A stretch of DNA of 64,000 bases from Qipengyuania citrea (lineage in GTDB: Bacteria > Pseudomonadota > Alphaproteobacteria > Sphingomonadales > Sphingomonadaceae), in contig NZ_JALJZT010000002.1 in the NCBI RefSeq assembly GCF_024171405.1, forward strand, positions 62,001 through 126,000, in the 5' to 3' direction. Both the position numbers and the translations under genes were made by a program. The notes beneath the pieces were generated by a model. The model saw only the letters and a list, made by a program, of their open reading frames with translations, did not search any database and was not told the origin of the DNA. Positions 35,785-45,048 of the stretch are shown here, in pieces. Numbering within the stretch: position 1 is the first letter of the stretch; each line of letters begins with the position of its first letter.

Positions 35785-36285
35785 ATGGCAGTTGCAATCC
35801 GGCTTTCGCGTGGTGGTGCCAAGAAGCGCCCCTACTACCGCATCGTCGTTGCCGATTCGCGCGCAGCGCGTGACGGCAAGTATCTCGAGCAGATCGGCAC
35901 CTACAATCCCATGCTGCCCAAGGATTCGGGCGAGCGCGTGAAGCTCGACGAAGACCGCGCACGCCACTGGCTGAGCGTTGGCGCCACGCCGAGCGACCGC
36001 GTCCACCGTTTCCTCGACGCCGCGGGCATCCTCGAGCGCGAACAGCGCAACAACCCCAAGAAGGGTGAGCCGGGCGAAGCCGCCAAGGAACGTGCTGAAG
36101 AAAAGGCCGCCAAGGTCGCTGAAGCCGAAGAAGCCGCCAAGGCTGCCGAGGAAGAAGCCAAGACCGCTGCTGCAGCGCCTGCTGAAGAAGCCCCCGCTGA
36201 AGAAGCACCGGCCGAAGACGCCGCTGCCGCAGACGCTCCCGCCGAGGAAGCTGCGGCAGACGACGCCGAAGCCAAGGCCGAGTAA
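35785..36285 (+). CDS. rpsP: 30S ribosomal protein S16 with long acidic tail
   Basis: The first ~85 residues are standard S16 ([20 protein letters not shown], then [18 protein letters not shown]). They are followed by about 80 residues of Ala/Glu/Lys-rich sequence ([20 protein letters not shown]) ending in AKAE, roughly doubling the usual length of 80-90. Such tails are common in sphingomonads, and their role is unknown. The gene follows ffh and precedes rimM by 8 nt. Confidence 0.96.
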   Translation: MAVAIRLSRGGAKKRPYYRIVVADSRAARDGKYLEQIGTYNPMLPKDSGERVKLDEDRARHWLSVGATPSDRVHRFLDAAGILEREQRNNPKKGEPGEAAKERAEEKAAKVAEAEEAAKAAEEEAKTAAAAPAEEAPAEEAPAEDAAAADAPAEEAAADDAEAKAE

Positions 36286-36293
36286 GCGGCTGC

Positions 36294-36794
36294 ATGTCGG
36301 ACAAACCCGTTACGCTTGCCGCCGTCACCGGTGCGCATGGGGTGACGGGCGAGGTCCGGCTGAAGCTGTTCGGCGAGGGGGTGGATGCCCTCAAGCCGCA
36401 CAAGCGCTTCAATGCGGGTGAGACCGGGGGCACGCTGACCCTCGTGAAAATCCGCAGCGACAACAAGGGCGGTGCCATCGCACGCTTTACCGAGGTTGCG
36501 GATCGCACCTCGGCAGAGCGCTTGCGGGGCACCGCCCTGTCCGTCTCGCGCGAGGCGCTGCCCGCGCTGGAAGAGGGCGAATTCTATTTCTCCGACCTGC
36601 TCGGGCTTGCGGTGGTCAGCGACCAGGGCGAGCCGGTCGGACAGGTCTGCGCGGTCGAGAATTACGGCGCCACCGACATCGTCGAGATCGAACAGGTCGA
36701 CGGCAAGAAATTCATGGTCCCGCTGACCGAGCAGGCCGTCCTGGGATGGACCGCCGAGACCCTGACGATCGCCGACGATTTCTGGGAGCGGTAA
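36294..36794 (+). CDS. rimM: Ribosome maturation factor RimM
   Basis: Binds S19 and helps 30S head assembly. The 166-residue protein has an N-terminal RimM barrel (LAAVTGAHGVTGEVRLKLFG) and a C-terminal PRC-barrel (FYFSDLLGLAVV, then DIVEIEQVDGKKFMVPLTEQ). The order rpsP-rimM is conserved, but trmD does not follow directly: a convergent oxidoreductase and a small membrane gene intervene. Confidence 0.95.
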   Translation: MSDKPVTLAAVTGAHGVTGEVRLKLFGEGVDALKPHKRFNAGETGGTLTLVKIRSDNKGGAIARFTEVADRTSAERLRGTALSVSREALPALEEGEFYFSDLLGLAVVSDQGEPVGQVCAVENYGATDIVEIEQVDGKKFMVPLTEQAVLGWTAETLTIADDFWER

Positions 36795-36817
36795 CGGCCG
36801 TCTAAAAACTGGCTTGG

Positions 36818-37732
36818 CTAGCGCCTGAGCGGCCGTTCCGCCGCGAGATGGTTGCGGATCGTGGTCGCCGCGACACCCGCCTGGCCCATTGCATGGCTGA
36901 TCTGGTCGAGCCCGAGCACCACGTCCCCCGCAGCGAACAGCCCGGGCACGCTGGTTTCGAGATGGTCGTCGACAATGATGCAGTCGCCTTCGGTCACCTC
37001 CGCGCCGCATCTCACCGCCAGGCCTGAGCGAACCACCGAGCCAAGCGCGGGATAGACCGTGTCGAAGGTCTTGCGCCCTTCGGCGGTATCGAAGGCAATG
37101 CGCCCGTTCTCGATCGCATAGCCGCCGCAGGGGCCGGCAATCCGCGCGATCCCCGCCTCGTCGAGCGCGCGCGAACACTGCGCCGATAGATCGTGGTCGC
37201 CATCCGGCGAAACCAGCGTCAGATCGCTGGTATAGGTGCGGACGAACTGCGCCTCCGCCGTGCCATGATCGCCGGTGCCGATCACCGCGACGCGCTGGTC
37301 GGTGACTTCATAGCCGTCGCACACCGGGCAATAGCGGATCAGCCCGCGCTGCATCGCTTCGGCGTGGAACTGCTCGTCGATTCCCTCGGGCCGGTTGTTG
37401 ACCACGCCGGTGGCGAGCAGGACCGTGCGCGCGCGGAATTCCTCCTCCTCGCAGCACACCACGAAGTGGCGGTCTTCGCGCTTGAGGTCGGTGACCCGTT
37501 TTGGCTCGCGCATTGCGCCAAATCGGGCGGCCTGGTCGCGCATCCGCTCGAGCAGGTCATTGCCGTTGATGCCCTCGGGAAAGCCTGCATGGTTGTGGCT
37601 GGTCGGAATCCAGCTCGCGCGGCTGGTCCCACAGTCGAACATGCGGATCGAGAGGTGGTAGCGCGCGAGATAGATCGCGGCGGTCAGTCCGGCGGGCCCC
37701 GCACCCACGATGATGCAATCGTCGACATCCAT
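36818..37732 (-). CDS. Thioredoxin-reductase-like FAD/NAD(P) oxidoreductase
   Basis: A 304-residue flavoprotein. Seen: FAD-binding [20 protein letters not shown] at the N-terminus, a CPVC pair in [11 protein letters not shown] at the position of the TrxR redox disulphide, the NAD(P)-binding [17 protein letters not shown] and the C-terminal [27 protein letters not shown] before the ATG at 37732 fixes the start. It is inserted on the opposite strand inside the ffh-rplS cluster. The partner (thioredoxin, ferredoxin or another) is not predictable. Confidence 0.9.
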   Translation of the reverse strand: MDVDDCIIVGAGPAGLTAAIYLARYHLSIRMFDCGTSRASWIPTSHNHAGFPEGINGNDLLERMRDQAARFGAMREPKRVTDLKREDRHFVVCCEEEEFRARTVLLATGVVNNRPEGIDEQFHAEAMQRGLIRYCPVCDGYEVTDQRVAVIGTGDHGTAEAQFVRTYTSDLTLVSPDGDHDLSAQCSRALDEAGIARIAGPCGGYAIENGRIAFDTAEGRKTFDTVYPALGSVVRSGLAVRCGAEVTEGDCIIVDDHLETSVPGLFAAGDVVLGLDQISHAMGQAGVAATTIRNHLAAERPLRR

Positions 37733-37863
37733 GGCCCACCTACGCACCAGGCCCCGAAGTGTGCCGTTCGCAGAGGGATAATGGCTGCCCGACCGACCCG
37801 CGCTTTGCACCGGGCGGCGGCCATGCCACAACGTTGCCCCACCAAACGGAGGGCTGCAGACCA

Positions 37864-38178
37864 ATGATCGACAATGTTGTATTTCTCGCGGGATCCTATG
37901 CCGCGATGGCAGCGGGGCTCAGCGCGGTCGTCGCCAAGGTTTCGCCTTCGATCGGGCCGCGCCTGCGCCATCTCTTCGCGGGCGGCGCGCCGCTGGCCGC
38001 GGTGCTCGGCGCGCGGCTGACCGAAGCCGATAGCGTCACCCTGCAGGGCATGGACCTGCTCGGCGCCGGAGGACTCGTGGTGCTCGGCGTCGTAACCTCG
38101 ACCATGGTCGGCAAAGTCGTGCCGACCACCCCGCGCGTGCGCGCCAAACCTGCGGATCAGCGCCTGCCGATCCGCTGA
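37864..38178 (+). CDS. Small membrane protein of unknown function
   Basis: A 104-residue protein with three hydrophobic segments ([52 protein letters not shown]) and a basic tail ending RLPIR. No family recognised. GGAGGG lies about 12 nt before the ATG, slightly far. It is divergent from the thioredoxin-reductase-like gene and 51 nt upstream of trmD in the same direction. Confidence 0.72.
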   Translation: MIDNVVFLAGSYAAMAAGLSAVVAKVSPSIGPRLRHLFAGGAPLAAVLGARLTEADSVTLQGMDLLGAGGLVVLGVVTSTMVGKVVPTTPRVRAKPADQRLPIR

Positions 38179-38229
38179 TGGTGGTTCGCGCTATGGTGCT
38201 GGTCGCGATTGGCCGCTAGGGCGCGCGCC

Positions 38230-38970
38230 ATGGGTTTCGCCGCCACTATCCTGACGCTCTATCCCGAGATGTTTCCGGGACCCCTCGGGGTCTCGCTGGC
38301 AGGCCGCGCGCTCGAGCGCGGCGACTGGTCGTGCGAGACCGTGCAGATCCGCGATTTCGCCACGGACAAGCACCGCACCGTCGACGATACGCCTGCGGGC
38401 GGCGGCGCGGGGATGGTGCTCAAACCCGATGTGCTCTGCGCGGCGATCGCCAGCGTGGGCGAGGGGCGGCCGATCCTCGCCATGACCCCGCGCGGCAAGC
38501 CGATATCGCAGGCGCGCATCCGCGCCATCGCGCAGGGACCTGGCGTGGCCATTTTGTGCGGGCGTTTCGAGGGCTTCGACGAGCGTATTTTCGAGGCCTA
38601 TCCGCAGATCGAGCAGGTCAGCCTTGCCGATATCGTCCTGTCGGGCGGCGAGACCGCCGCGCTGGCCATTCTCGACGCTTGCATTCGCCTGCTTCCCGGC
38701 GTAATGGGCGCGCCCGATAGCGGAGTCGAGGAGTCCTACGAAAACGGGCTCATCGAATATCCGCAATATACCCGACCTCAGCAATGGGAAGGGCGCACGA
38801 TCCCTGAAGTGCTGCGATCGGGGGATCATGCGAAGATCGCTGCTTGGCGCAAGGCAAGGAGCGAGGAAGACACACGGTTACGCAGGCCGGACCTTTGGGA
38901 TCGCTACAGTGGCGATCGGGACCGACCTGCCTCTGGCGCGCGGCGAAAAAACCAGGAAGACCAGGCATGA
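38230..38970 (+). CDS. trmD: tRNA (guanine(37)-N1)-methyltransferase TrmD
   Basis: SPOUT methyltransferase making m1G37 in tRNAs to keep reading frame, 246 residues. Seen: [14 protein letters not shown], the knotted SAM site [13 protein letters not shown] and [20 protein letters not shown], and YPQYTRPQ in the C-terminal domain. The start at 38230 (MGFAATIL) with AGGG upstream is preferred over a TTG at 38209. It overlaps rplS by 4 nt. Confidence 0.96.
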   Translation: MGFAATILTLYPEMFPGPLGVSLAGRALERGDWSCETVQIRDFATDKHRTVDDTPAGGGAGMVLKPDVLCAAIASVGEGRPILAMTPRGKPISQARIRAIAQGPGVAILCGRFEGFDERIFEAYPQIEQVSLADIVLSGGETAALAILDACIRLLPGVMGAPDSGVEESYENGLIEYPQYTRPQQWEGRTIPEVLRSGDHAKIAAWRKARSEEDTRLRRPDLWDRYSGDRDRPASGARRKNQEDQA

Positions 38971-39335
38971 ACCTGATCCAGCAGCTCGAAGCCGAAGCGA
39001 TTGAAAACCTCGGCAAGGACATTCCCGAATTCCGTGCGGGCGACACCGTTCGCGTCGGCGTGAAGGTTGTCGAAGGCACTCGCGAGCGTGTCCAGAATTT
39101 CGAAGGCGTCGTCATTGCCCGCTCGAACCGCGGCATGGGCAGCAACTTCACCGTCCGCAAGATGAGCTTCGGCGAAGGCGTGGAACGTGTGTTCCCGCTC
39201 TACTCGCCGATCGTCGACAGCCTCACCGTGGTCCGCCGCGGTATCGTGCGTCGCGCCAAGCTCTATTACCTGCGCGGCCGCACCGGCAAGCGCGCCCGTA
39301 TCGCCGAGCGCCGCGACAACGCGCCCAAGGCGTAA
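38967..39335 (+). CDS. rplS: 50S ribosomal protein L19
   Basis: A 122-residue protein at the 30S-50S interface. It begins [20 protein letters not shown] and has the family core [20 protein letters not shown] and [33 protein letters not shown]. The 4-nt overlap with trmD indicates translational coupling. It ends the cluster and is followed by a strong terminator. Confidence 0.97.
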   Translation: MNLIQQLEAEAIENLGKDIPEFRAGDTVRVGVKVVEGTRERVQNFEGVVIARSNRGMGSNFTVRKMSFGEGVERVFPLYSPIVDSLTVVRRGIVRRAKLYYLRGRTGKRARIAERRDNAPKA

Positions 39336-39368
39336 GCACCAACCCGTTTCTCTTCGTGAGAAGATTGA

Positions 39369-39401
39369 GGGCGGCCTCCCGTTGGGAAGGCCGCCCTTTT
39401 T
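39369..39401 (+). terminator. Terminator of the trmD-rplS operon
   Basis: GGGCGGCCT at 39369-39377 pairs with AGGCCGCCC at 39388-39396, extended by CCC/GGG around a GTT loop with one bulged A, followed by TTTTT. It begins 33 nt after the rplS stop. Confidence 0.92.
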
Positions 39402-39638
39402 CGTGGGAAGCGTGAAGGAGGCCGCAACTGGCCTCCTGTGTTTGACCCCGCGCGGCCGGTAAACCGGAATGGGCCGCCCGGGGTCATGGCCACTGTCGCC
39501 CCAAGGTCTTAGCCGAATTTCAACGCTCGCGCTTAAGCTGATATTAGGTGTGTTTGCACGGCGCGCGCTTGCTTTCGCTCGCGCTCGTTGCAAGGAGCCG
39601 CAGCCGATGCACCCCTGCCTGCATTGACCGGAGAGATG
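39402..39638 (+). other. Gene-free upstream region of the S9 peptidase, with palindromes
   Basis: No gene is seen here. Beside the terminator it holds GGAGGCC/GGCCTCC at 39417-39436 and a 44-nt compound palindrome at 39443-39486, followed by about 150 nt with no recognised element, in which the peptidase promoter should lie. Confidence 0.5.
39443..39486. repeat. 44-nt nested palindrome
   Basis: Three nested complementary pairs: TGACCCCG (39443-39450) with CGGGGTCA (39479-39486), GCGGCC (39452-39457) with GGCCGC (39472-39477), and CCGGT (39456-39460) with ACCGG (39463-39467). This could extrude as a cruciform or fold as RNA. No T-run follows. Confidence 0.7.
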
Positions 39639-41885
39639 ATGAGGCCGTTGAAATTGACCGCCGCGCTGGCGCTGGGCACCTGCCTCGCTGCGCCGCTTGC
39701 CGCACAGACCACCCCGCAAACCACGGAGACCGCGCCGATGGAACTGAGTTTCGAACGCGTCTTCGCGTCGCCCGACCTCGACGGGCCGAGCCCGCGCAAG
39801 GTCAAGCTGTCGCCCGATGGCCGCTATCTCACGCTGCTGCGCAACCGCGAGGAAGATCGTCAGCGCTACGATTTGTGGGCCTATGACCGCGAGAGCGCGG
39901 CATGGACGATGCTGGTCGACAGCGAGGCGCTGGGGACGGGGCGCGAATTGTCCGAGGACGAGAAGATGCAGCGCGAACGCGCGCGCGTCGGCAACCTCGC
40001 AGGCATTATCGACTATCAATGGACCGAGGATGGCACCGGCGTGCTCGTCCCGCTCGACGGCGATCTCTATCTCGCGCGGCTGGGCGGCGAGGTTGTGCGG
40101 CTGACCGATACCGAGGAAAGCGAGCTCAATCCCGCGCTGAGCAGTACGGGCAGCCATGTCTCCTTCGTTCGCGACCGGCGGCTGTGGGTCGGCGAAGTGG
40201 GCGGCGAAGCCCGGCCGGTCACGCCGCAGGAAGGCGAGACGATCCGCTGGGGCGAGGCCGAGTTCGTCGCGCAGGAGGAAATGGGGCGGATGACCGGCTA
40301 TTGGTGGAGCCCCGAGGACCGCCGCATCGCGGTCGAGCGTTTCGACGAGAGCATGGTCGGCGTGGTTACGCGCGCGGCGATCGGCGCCACTGGCACCAAG
40401 GTGTTCGACCAGCGCTATCCGGTCGCGGGCAGCGCCAATGCCGAAGTCGCGCTGTATGTCATGGACCCCGATGGACAGAACCGCGTGCAGGTCGATCTGG
40501 GAGGGGACACCGACATCTATCTCGCGCGGGTCGACTGGGCGCCCGATGGCAGCGCGCTCTATGTCCAGCGCCAGAACCGCGCGCAGACCGTGCTCGATAT
40601 GCTGAAGGTCGATCCGGCGACGGGGACAAGCGAAGTGCTGTTCACCGAGCGCGCCGCTGTCGACGATTACTGGATCAATCTGTCGGACGATTACAAATGG
40701 CTCGATGACGGCAGCCTGATCTGGTGGTCCGAACGCGATGGCTACGGCCATCTCTATCGCTATGCCGATGGCGCATGGACCCAGCTGACCCGGGGCGAAT
40801 GGGTCGTGACCAAGCTGGTCGGGGTCGACCAGGATGCCGGACGGGTGTTTTTCCAGGGCACGAAGGACGATGTCCTCGCGCAGCAGGTCTATGCCTTCGA
40901 CCTCGACGATCCGTCGCAGATCACGCTGCTGACCGATCCCGCCTATGCCAATTCGGCGAGCATGGACGGCAAGGCGCAAACGCTGGTCGTCAGCCGTTCG
41001 AACGACGACACGCCGCCGCAGAGCTATATCGCCGACCAGCAGGGGCAGCGGCTTGCGTGGATCGAGGAAAACGCGCTCGACGGCACGCATCCCTATGCGC
41101 TCTTCCTCGCCAGCCATCGCCCGGTGCAATATGGCACGCTTCCAGCAGAAGACGGGACGCCGCTCTATTGGGAAATGGTCACGCCCGAACTGGAGCCGGA
41201 CAAGCGCTACCCGGTGTATTTCTATCACTATGGCGGGCCGGGACCGCAGATCGTCCACAAGGGGTGGAACGGCGCCTTGCCGCAGGCCGCGGTCGACCGG
41301 GGCTATATCTGGTTCGCGCTCGACAATCGCGGGTCGGCCAATCGCGGCGTCGCGTTCGAACAGCCGATCTATCGCGCGATGGGCGGGGTCGAAGTGCGCG
41401 ACCAGAAGGCCGGGGCGGAGTATCTCAAGACGCTCGACTTCGTCGACCCGGCCAAGATCGCAATTGATGGCTGGTCCTATGGCGGCTATATGACGCTCAA
41501 GCAGCTGCAGGCCGACCCGGGGTATTATGCCGCGGGCATCAGCGGCGCGCCGGTCACGCGCTGGGAGCTCTACGATACGCATTATACCGAGCGCTACATG
41601 GGCACGCCCCAAGCCGATGGGGCTGCCTATGCCGCGACGAGCGCGATCCCCGACGCGGCCAAGATCACCGATCCGCTGCTGATCATCCATGGGATGGCCG
41701 ATGACAATGTGGTGTTCGAAAACGCGACCGAGATCATCTCCGCCATGCAGGAAGCCAATGTGCCGTTCGAGATGATGCTCTATCCCGGATACACGCACCG
41801 CGTGTCGGGCGAACAGATCTCGCCGCATCGCTACAACACGATCTTCCGGTTTCTCGAGAGCCACGGCGTAACCCCGCCCGAATGA
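39639..41885 (+). CDS. Secreted S9-family (DPP IV-like) peptidase
   Basis: A prolyl-oligopeptidase-type serine peptidase of 748 residues. A signal peptide (RPLKLTAALALGTCLAAPLA, cut near AQT) is followed by a beta-propeller-like DPP IV N-terminal domain and a C-terminal alpha/beta-hydrolase domain. The nucleophile is Ser near 613 in DGWSYGGYMTL; the Asp lies in HGMADDNVV and the His in YPGYTHRVSG. A Glu motif in FVAQEEMGRMTGYWWSP is typical of the DPP IV subfamily binding the peptide N-terminus. GGAG suits the ATG at 39639 best (39636 is adjacent). Probably periplasmic dipeptide release from proline-containing peptides. Confidence 0.92.
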   Translation: MRPLKLTAALALGTCLAAPLAAQTTPQTTETAPMELSFERVFASPDLDGPSPRKVKLSPDGRYLTLLRNREEDRQRYDLWAYDRESAAWTMLVDSEALGTGRELSEDEKMQRERARVGNLAGIIDYQWTEDGTGVLVPLDGDLYLARLGGEVVRLTDTEESELNPALSSTGSHVSFVRDRRLWVGEVGGEARPVTPQEGETIRWGEAEFVAQEEMGRMTGYWWSPEDRRIAVERFDESMVGVVTRAAIGATGTKVFDQRYPVAGSANAEVALYVMDPDGQNRVQVDLGGDTDIYLARVDWAPDGSALYVQRQNRAQTVLDMLKVDPATGTSEVLFTERAAVDDYWINLSDDYKWLDDGSLIWWSERDGYGHLYRYADGAWTQLTRGEWVVTKLVGVDQDAGRVFFQGTKDDVLAQQVYAFDLDDPSQITLLTDPAYANSASMDGKAQTLVVSRSNDDTPPQSYIADQQGQRLAWIEENALDGTHPYALFLASHRPVQYGTLPAEDGTPLYWEMVTPELEPDKRYPVYFYHYGGPGPQIVHKGWNGALPQAAVDRGYIWFALDNRGSANRGVAFEQPIYRAMGGVEVRDQKAGAEYLKTLDFVDPAKIAIDGWSYGGYMTLKQLQADPGYYAAGISGAPVTRWELYDTHYTERYMGTPQADGAAYAATSAIPDAAKITDPLLIIHGMADDNVVFENATEIISAMQEANVPFEMMLYPGYTHRVSGEQISPHRYNTIFRFLESHGVTPPE

Positions 41886-41970
41886 CGCTTTAGCCCGTGC
41901 AATCGAATGTGCGCTTGCGGGTGCGTAGCTAATCGCTATCTCGGCGGCCTAGAGATACTGGAGACGTAAT

Positions 41971-42996
41971 TTGGGTTATCGTGTTGCCGTGGTCGGCGCG
42001 ACCGGGAATGTCGGGCGTGAAATCATGCAGGTCCTCGCCGAGCGCGGGTTCCCCTGCGACGAGGTGGCGGCTGTCGCCAGTTCGCGTTCGCATGGCACCG
42101 AGGTCGAATTCGGTGACACGGGCAAGATGCTCAAATGCAAGAATATCGAGCATTTCGACTGGACCGGCTGGGACATCGCGCTGTTTGCTGCGGGCAGCGG
42201 CCCGGCCAAGGAATTCGCCCCCAAGGCGGCGGCCGCGGGCTGCGTGGTGATCGACAACAGCTCGCTCTACCGCATGGACCCCGACGTGCCGCTGATCGTG
42301 CCCGAGGTGAACCCCGAGGCGATCCACGAATATGCCAAGCGCAATATCATCGCCAATCCGAACTGCTCGACCGCGCAGCTCGTGGTGGCGCTCAAGCCGC
42401 TGCACGATGCCGCCACGATCAAGCGCGTCGTCGTCTCGACCTACCAGTCGGTGTCGGGCGCGGGGAAGGCGGGGATGGACGAATTGTTCCAGCAGAGCCG
42501 CGCGATCTTCGTCGGCGACCAGGTCGAGCCGGTGAAGTTTACCAAGCAGATCGCCTTCAACGTCATCCCGCATATCGATGTCTTTCTCGACGATGGGTCG
42601 ACCAAGGAAGAATGGAAGATGGTGGTCGAGACCAAGAAGATCCTCGACCCGAAGATCAAGCTTACCGCGACCTGCGTGCGCGTGCCGGTCTTCGTCGGGC
42701 ATTCCGAAGCGGTCAGCATCGAGTTCGAGAACGAGATTTCCGCTGCCGAGGCGCAGGATATCCTGCGCGAGGCGCCGGGCTGCATGCTGGTCGATAAGCG
42801 CGAGGACGGCGGCTATATCACCGCGGTCGAAGCCGCGGGCGACAGCGCGACCTATATCAGCCGCGTGCGCGAGGACCCCACGGTCGAAAACGGCCTCAAC
42901 CTGTGGTGCGTATCGGACAATCTGCGCAAGGGCGCAGCGCTCAATGCAGTGCAGATCGCCGAATTGCTGGGCCGCGAATGCCTCAAGAAGGGATGA
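41971..42996 (+). CDS. asd: Aspartate-semialdehyde dehydrogenase
   Basis: NADPH-dependent reduction of aspartyl phosphate for lysine/DAP, threonine and methionine synthesis, 341 residues. Seen: YRVAVVGATGNVGREIMQVL (nucleotide loop), catalytic Cys near 132 in ANPNCSTAQ, VSTYQSVSGAGKAG and VPVFVGHSEAVS. The start is TTG at 41971, preceded by GGAG; no in-frame ATG gives a complete nucleotide-binding loop. A lipoprotein gene overlaps its stop by 4 nt. Confidence 0.96.
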   Translation: MGYRVAVVGATGNVGREIMQVLAERGFPCDEVAAVASSRSHGTEVEFGDTGKMLKCKNIEHFDWTGWDIALFAAGSGPAKEFAPKAAAAGCVVIDNSSLYRMDPDVPLIVPEVNPEAIHEYAKRNIIANPNCSTAQLVVALKPLHDAATIKRVVVSTYQSVSGAGKAGMDELFQQSRAIFVGDQVEPVKFTKQIAFNVIPHIDVFLDDGSTKEEWKMVVETKKILDPKIKLTATCVRVPVFVGHSEAVSIEFENEISAAEAQDILREAPGCMLVDKREDGGYITAVEAAGDSATYISRVREDPTVENGLNLWCVSDNLRKGAALNAVQIAELLGRECLKKG

Positions 42997-43550
42997 TCCG
43001 GAGCGCGCTCCGGCTTGCGCTGCCGCTGGCGCTCGCCGCCTGCGGCCAGTCCGAGCCCGCGCCCGAGCCGGTCGAGACCGCGTCGTCTGCTGCGAGTGTC
43101 GATCTGAGCGACGTCGTGATCGTCGTCGATGCCAATGGCCTTGGCGCGAAAGGCGAGGAACCACTGCGGTTCGGCGCAGCCCGGGACGATGTCGACCAGG
43201 CGATCGAGGCCGCCTTTGGCGCCGCGCCCGGAACTTCGAGCAATGAGGAATGCGGGGCCGGACCGATGGAGTTCAGCCAGTTCGGCGCGCTCCAGATTGC
43301 CTATTTGGACGGCAGCTTTGCCGGCTGGTTCCTGCGCGAGGGCGAGGGCATGGCCACGTCGGACGGCGTGCGTCCGGGTGAAACCACCTTCGCGGATCTC
43401 AAGCGCGACCGACAGGTCCGCGAGCTCGACACCACGCTGCCGGGTGAATTCCAGTATACCACCGCGGATTTCGGTACGATCACCGGCTTTGCCGAGGATG
43501 GCGAGACGGTCACCGCACTGCAGGCGGGGATAAGCTGCTTCTTCCGCTGA
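42993..43550 (+). CDS. Lipoprotein of unknown function coupled to asd
   Basis: A 185-residue predicted lipoprotein. The N-terminus ALRLALPLALAACGQ has a lipobox (LAAC) with the lipidated Cys near residue 17. The mature part is acidic and has two further cysteines (EECGAGP and the C-terminal SCFFR) that could form a disulphide. No family recognised. The ATGA overlap with asd suggests coupled translation, though no functional link is obvious. Confidence 0.82.
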   Translation: MIRSALRLALPLALAACGQSEPAPEPVETASSAASVDLSDVVIVVDANGLGAKGEEPLRFGAARDDVDQAIEAAFGAAPGTSSNEECGAGPMEFSQFGALQIAYLDGSFAGWFLREGEGMATSDGVRPGETTFADLKRDRQVRELDTTLPGEFQYTTADFGTITGFAEDGETVTALQAGISCFFR

Positions 43551-43552
43551 CC

Positions 43553-43630
43553 GCCATCCCGGCGCAAACCGGGATCGCTCTCGATCTGGCGCGAGGCCGA
43601 TAAAGGTCCCAGCTTCCGCTGGGGCGATGG
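43553..43630. repeat. Degenerate facing copies of the intergenic palindromic repeat
   Basis: GCCATCCCGGCGCAAACCGG at 43553 onward and GGTCCCAGCTTCCGCTGGGG ending near 43624 followed by CGATGG resemble diverged forward and inverted copies of the 27-nt repeat seen near accD and rpsA, about 30 nt apart. The match is weaker than among the other copies. Confidence 0.45.
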
Positions 43631-43648
43631 AGATGTAAAAGTCTCTGC

Positions 43649-44296
43649 ATGACCCTGACCGCAGAGCTCTATTTCAGCTTCCGTTCGCCCTACAGCTATC
43701 TTTCGGTCGGCCGGTACCGGGCCATGGCCGAGGAATACGATCTCGACATCGCGCTGCGCCCGGTCTGGCCGCTGGCGATCCGCGAACCCGATTTTTTCGA
43801 GCGCAACCATCCCAACTGGCTGGCCTATACGCTGCGCGACATGATGCGCGTGGCGCAGTTTCACGGCATTGCCTTCGGACCGCCGCGTCCTGATCCGATC
43901 GTGCAGGATCCCGCGACGCGCAAAATCGCCGCCGATCAGCCCTATATCCGCCGCGTCACGCGGCTGGGGCAGGCCGCGGCACGAAGGGGTAGGGGCCTCG
44001 TCTTCGCGCATGAGGCGGGGCAGTTGATCTGGGGCGGGCAGGAGAACTGGCACGAGGGCGACCACCTCGCCGCCGCGCTCGAACGCGCCGAGCTCGACGC
44101 GGCGGAGATCGATCGCGAGGTCGCCGCCGAGGAAGACACGCTCGACGCCGAAATCGCTGCCAACCAGGATGCGCTCGAGGCCTCGGGTCATTGGGGCGTG
44201 CCGACGCTGGTGTTCGGGAGCGAACCGTTCTTCGGGCAGGACCGTATCGAAATGGCGCAGTGGCGGATGGAGCAGCAGGGGCTTGCGAAGCGATGA
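43649..44296 (+). CDS. DsbA-like 2-hydroxychromene-2-carboxylate isomerase family protein
   Basis: A 215-residue thioredoxin-fold protein of the kappa-GST/HCCA isomerase family, which performs glutathione-dependent isomerisation in aromatic degradation or conjugation. Seen: FSFRSPYSYLSVGRYR (catalytic Ser region), the helical insert, and GHWGVPTLVFGSEPFFGQDR (cis-Pro loop). It overlaps the next gene by 4 nt. Its true substrate is unknown; the neighbouring hydrolase and the Rieske oxygenase elsewhere in the window are compatible with aromatic metabolism but do not prove it. Confidence 0.88.
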   Translation: MTLTAELYFSFRSPYSYLSVGRYRAMAEEYDLDIALRPVWPLAIREPDFFERNHPNWLAYTLRDMMRVAQFHGIAFGPPRPDPIVQDPATRKIAADQPYIRRVTRLGQAAARRGRGLVFAHEAGQLIWGGQENWHEGDHLAAALERAELDAAEIDREVAAEEDTLDAEIAANQDALEASGHWGVPTLVFGSEPFFGQDRIEMAQWRMEQQGLAKR

Positions 44297-45048
44297 CCAC
44301 CGAATTCTTCGACAGTTTCGACGGCACAAGGCTGGCGCTGCATCGGCATGGGGAAGGGCGGCCGTTCGTCCTCCTGCACGGCCTGTTTTCCAGCGCGCAG
44401 ATGAACTGGATCAAATGGGGGCATCACGAGGCGATCGCGGCGCAGGGGTTCGAGGTGCTCATGCTCGATTTCCGCGTGCATGGCGACAGCGCCGCGCCGC
44501 ATGATCCCGACAGCTATCCGAGCAATGTGCTGGTGCGCGACGTGGCCGCGCTCGTCGATCATCTCGGGCTCGACGATTACGACCTCGGCGGCTTCTCGCT
44601 CGGCGCGCGCACATCGCTGCATGGCGCGGCGCACGGCGTGCTGACGCCTGCGCATCTGGTCATTGGCGGGATGGGGACCGCGGGGCTGGGCGAATGGCAG
44701 CGCCGCGCGGCCAAGTTCCGCCGCGTGATCGACGAATTCGATGCCATTCCCCAGGGCGATCCCGACTATTTCTCGATGCAGTTCCTCAAGTCGCAGGGCG
44801 TCGACCGGGTCGCGGCGCGGCTGTTGCTTGGCACCATGCCCGATCTCGATCTCGCCTTGCTCGACAATATCACCATGCCCACGCTGGTGGTCTGCGGTGA
44901 CGAGGACCGCGACAATGGTTCGGCCGCCGATCTGGCGAAACTGTTGCCCGATGCCGATTTCGCCGAAGTACCCGGGACGCATATGAGCAGCGTGACCAAG
45001 CCCGACCTCGGGCAGGCGATCGCCGACTGGCTGGGAGACAAGACATGA
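44293..45048 (+). CDS. Alpha/beta-fold hydrolase
   Basis: A 251-residue cytoplasmic hydrolase. The oxyanion motif LLHGLFSS, nucleophile elbow GGFSLGAR, acid in CGDEDRD and His in PGTHMSS give a complete triad. The ATG at 44293 overlaps the isomerase stop, and the stop overlaps the next gene, 4 nt each. Esterase or thioesterase activity is likely but the substrate is not predictable. Confidence 0.9.
   Translation: MTTEFFDSFDGTRLALHRHGEGRPFVLLHGLFSSAQMNWIKWGHHEAIAAQGFEVLMLDFRVHGDSAAPHDPDSYPSNVLVRDVAALVDHLGLDDYDLGGFSLGARTSLHGAAHGVLTPAHLVIGGMGTAGLGEWQRRAAKFRRVIDEFDAIPQGDPDYFSMQFLKSQGVDRVAARLLLGTMPDLDLALLDNITMPTLVVCGDEDRDNGSAADLAKLLPDADFAEVPGTHMSSVTKPDLGQAIADWLGDKT

Noticed and set aside
36793..36837. 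AACGGCCG and CGGCCGTT inverted repeat between rimM and the convergent reductase
   Set aside because: The stem is 8 bp with a 29-nt loop, overlaps the reductase stop codon and lacks a T-run, so it is not called as a terminator.
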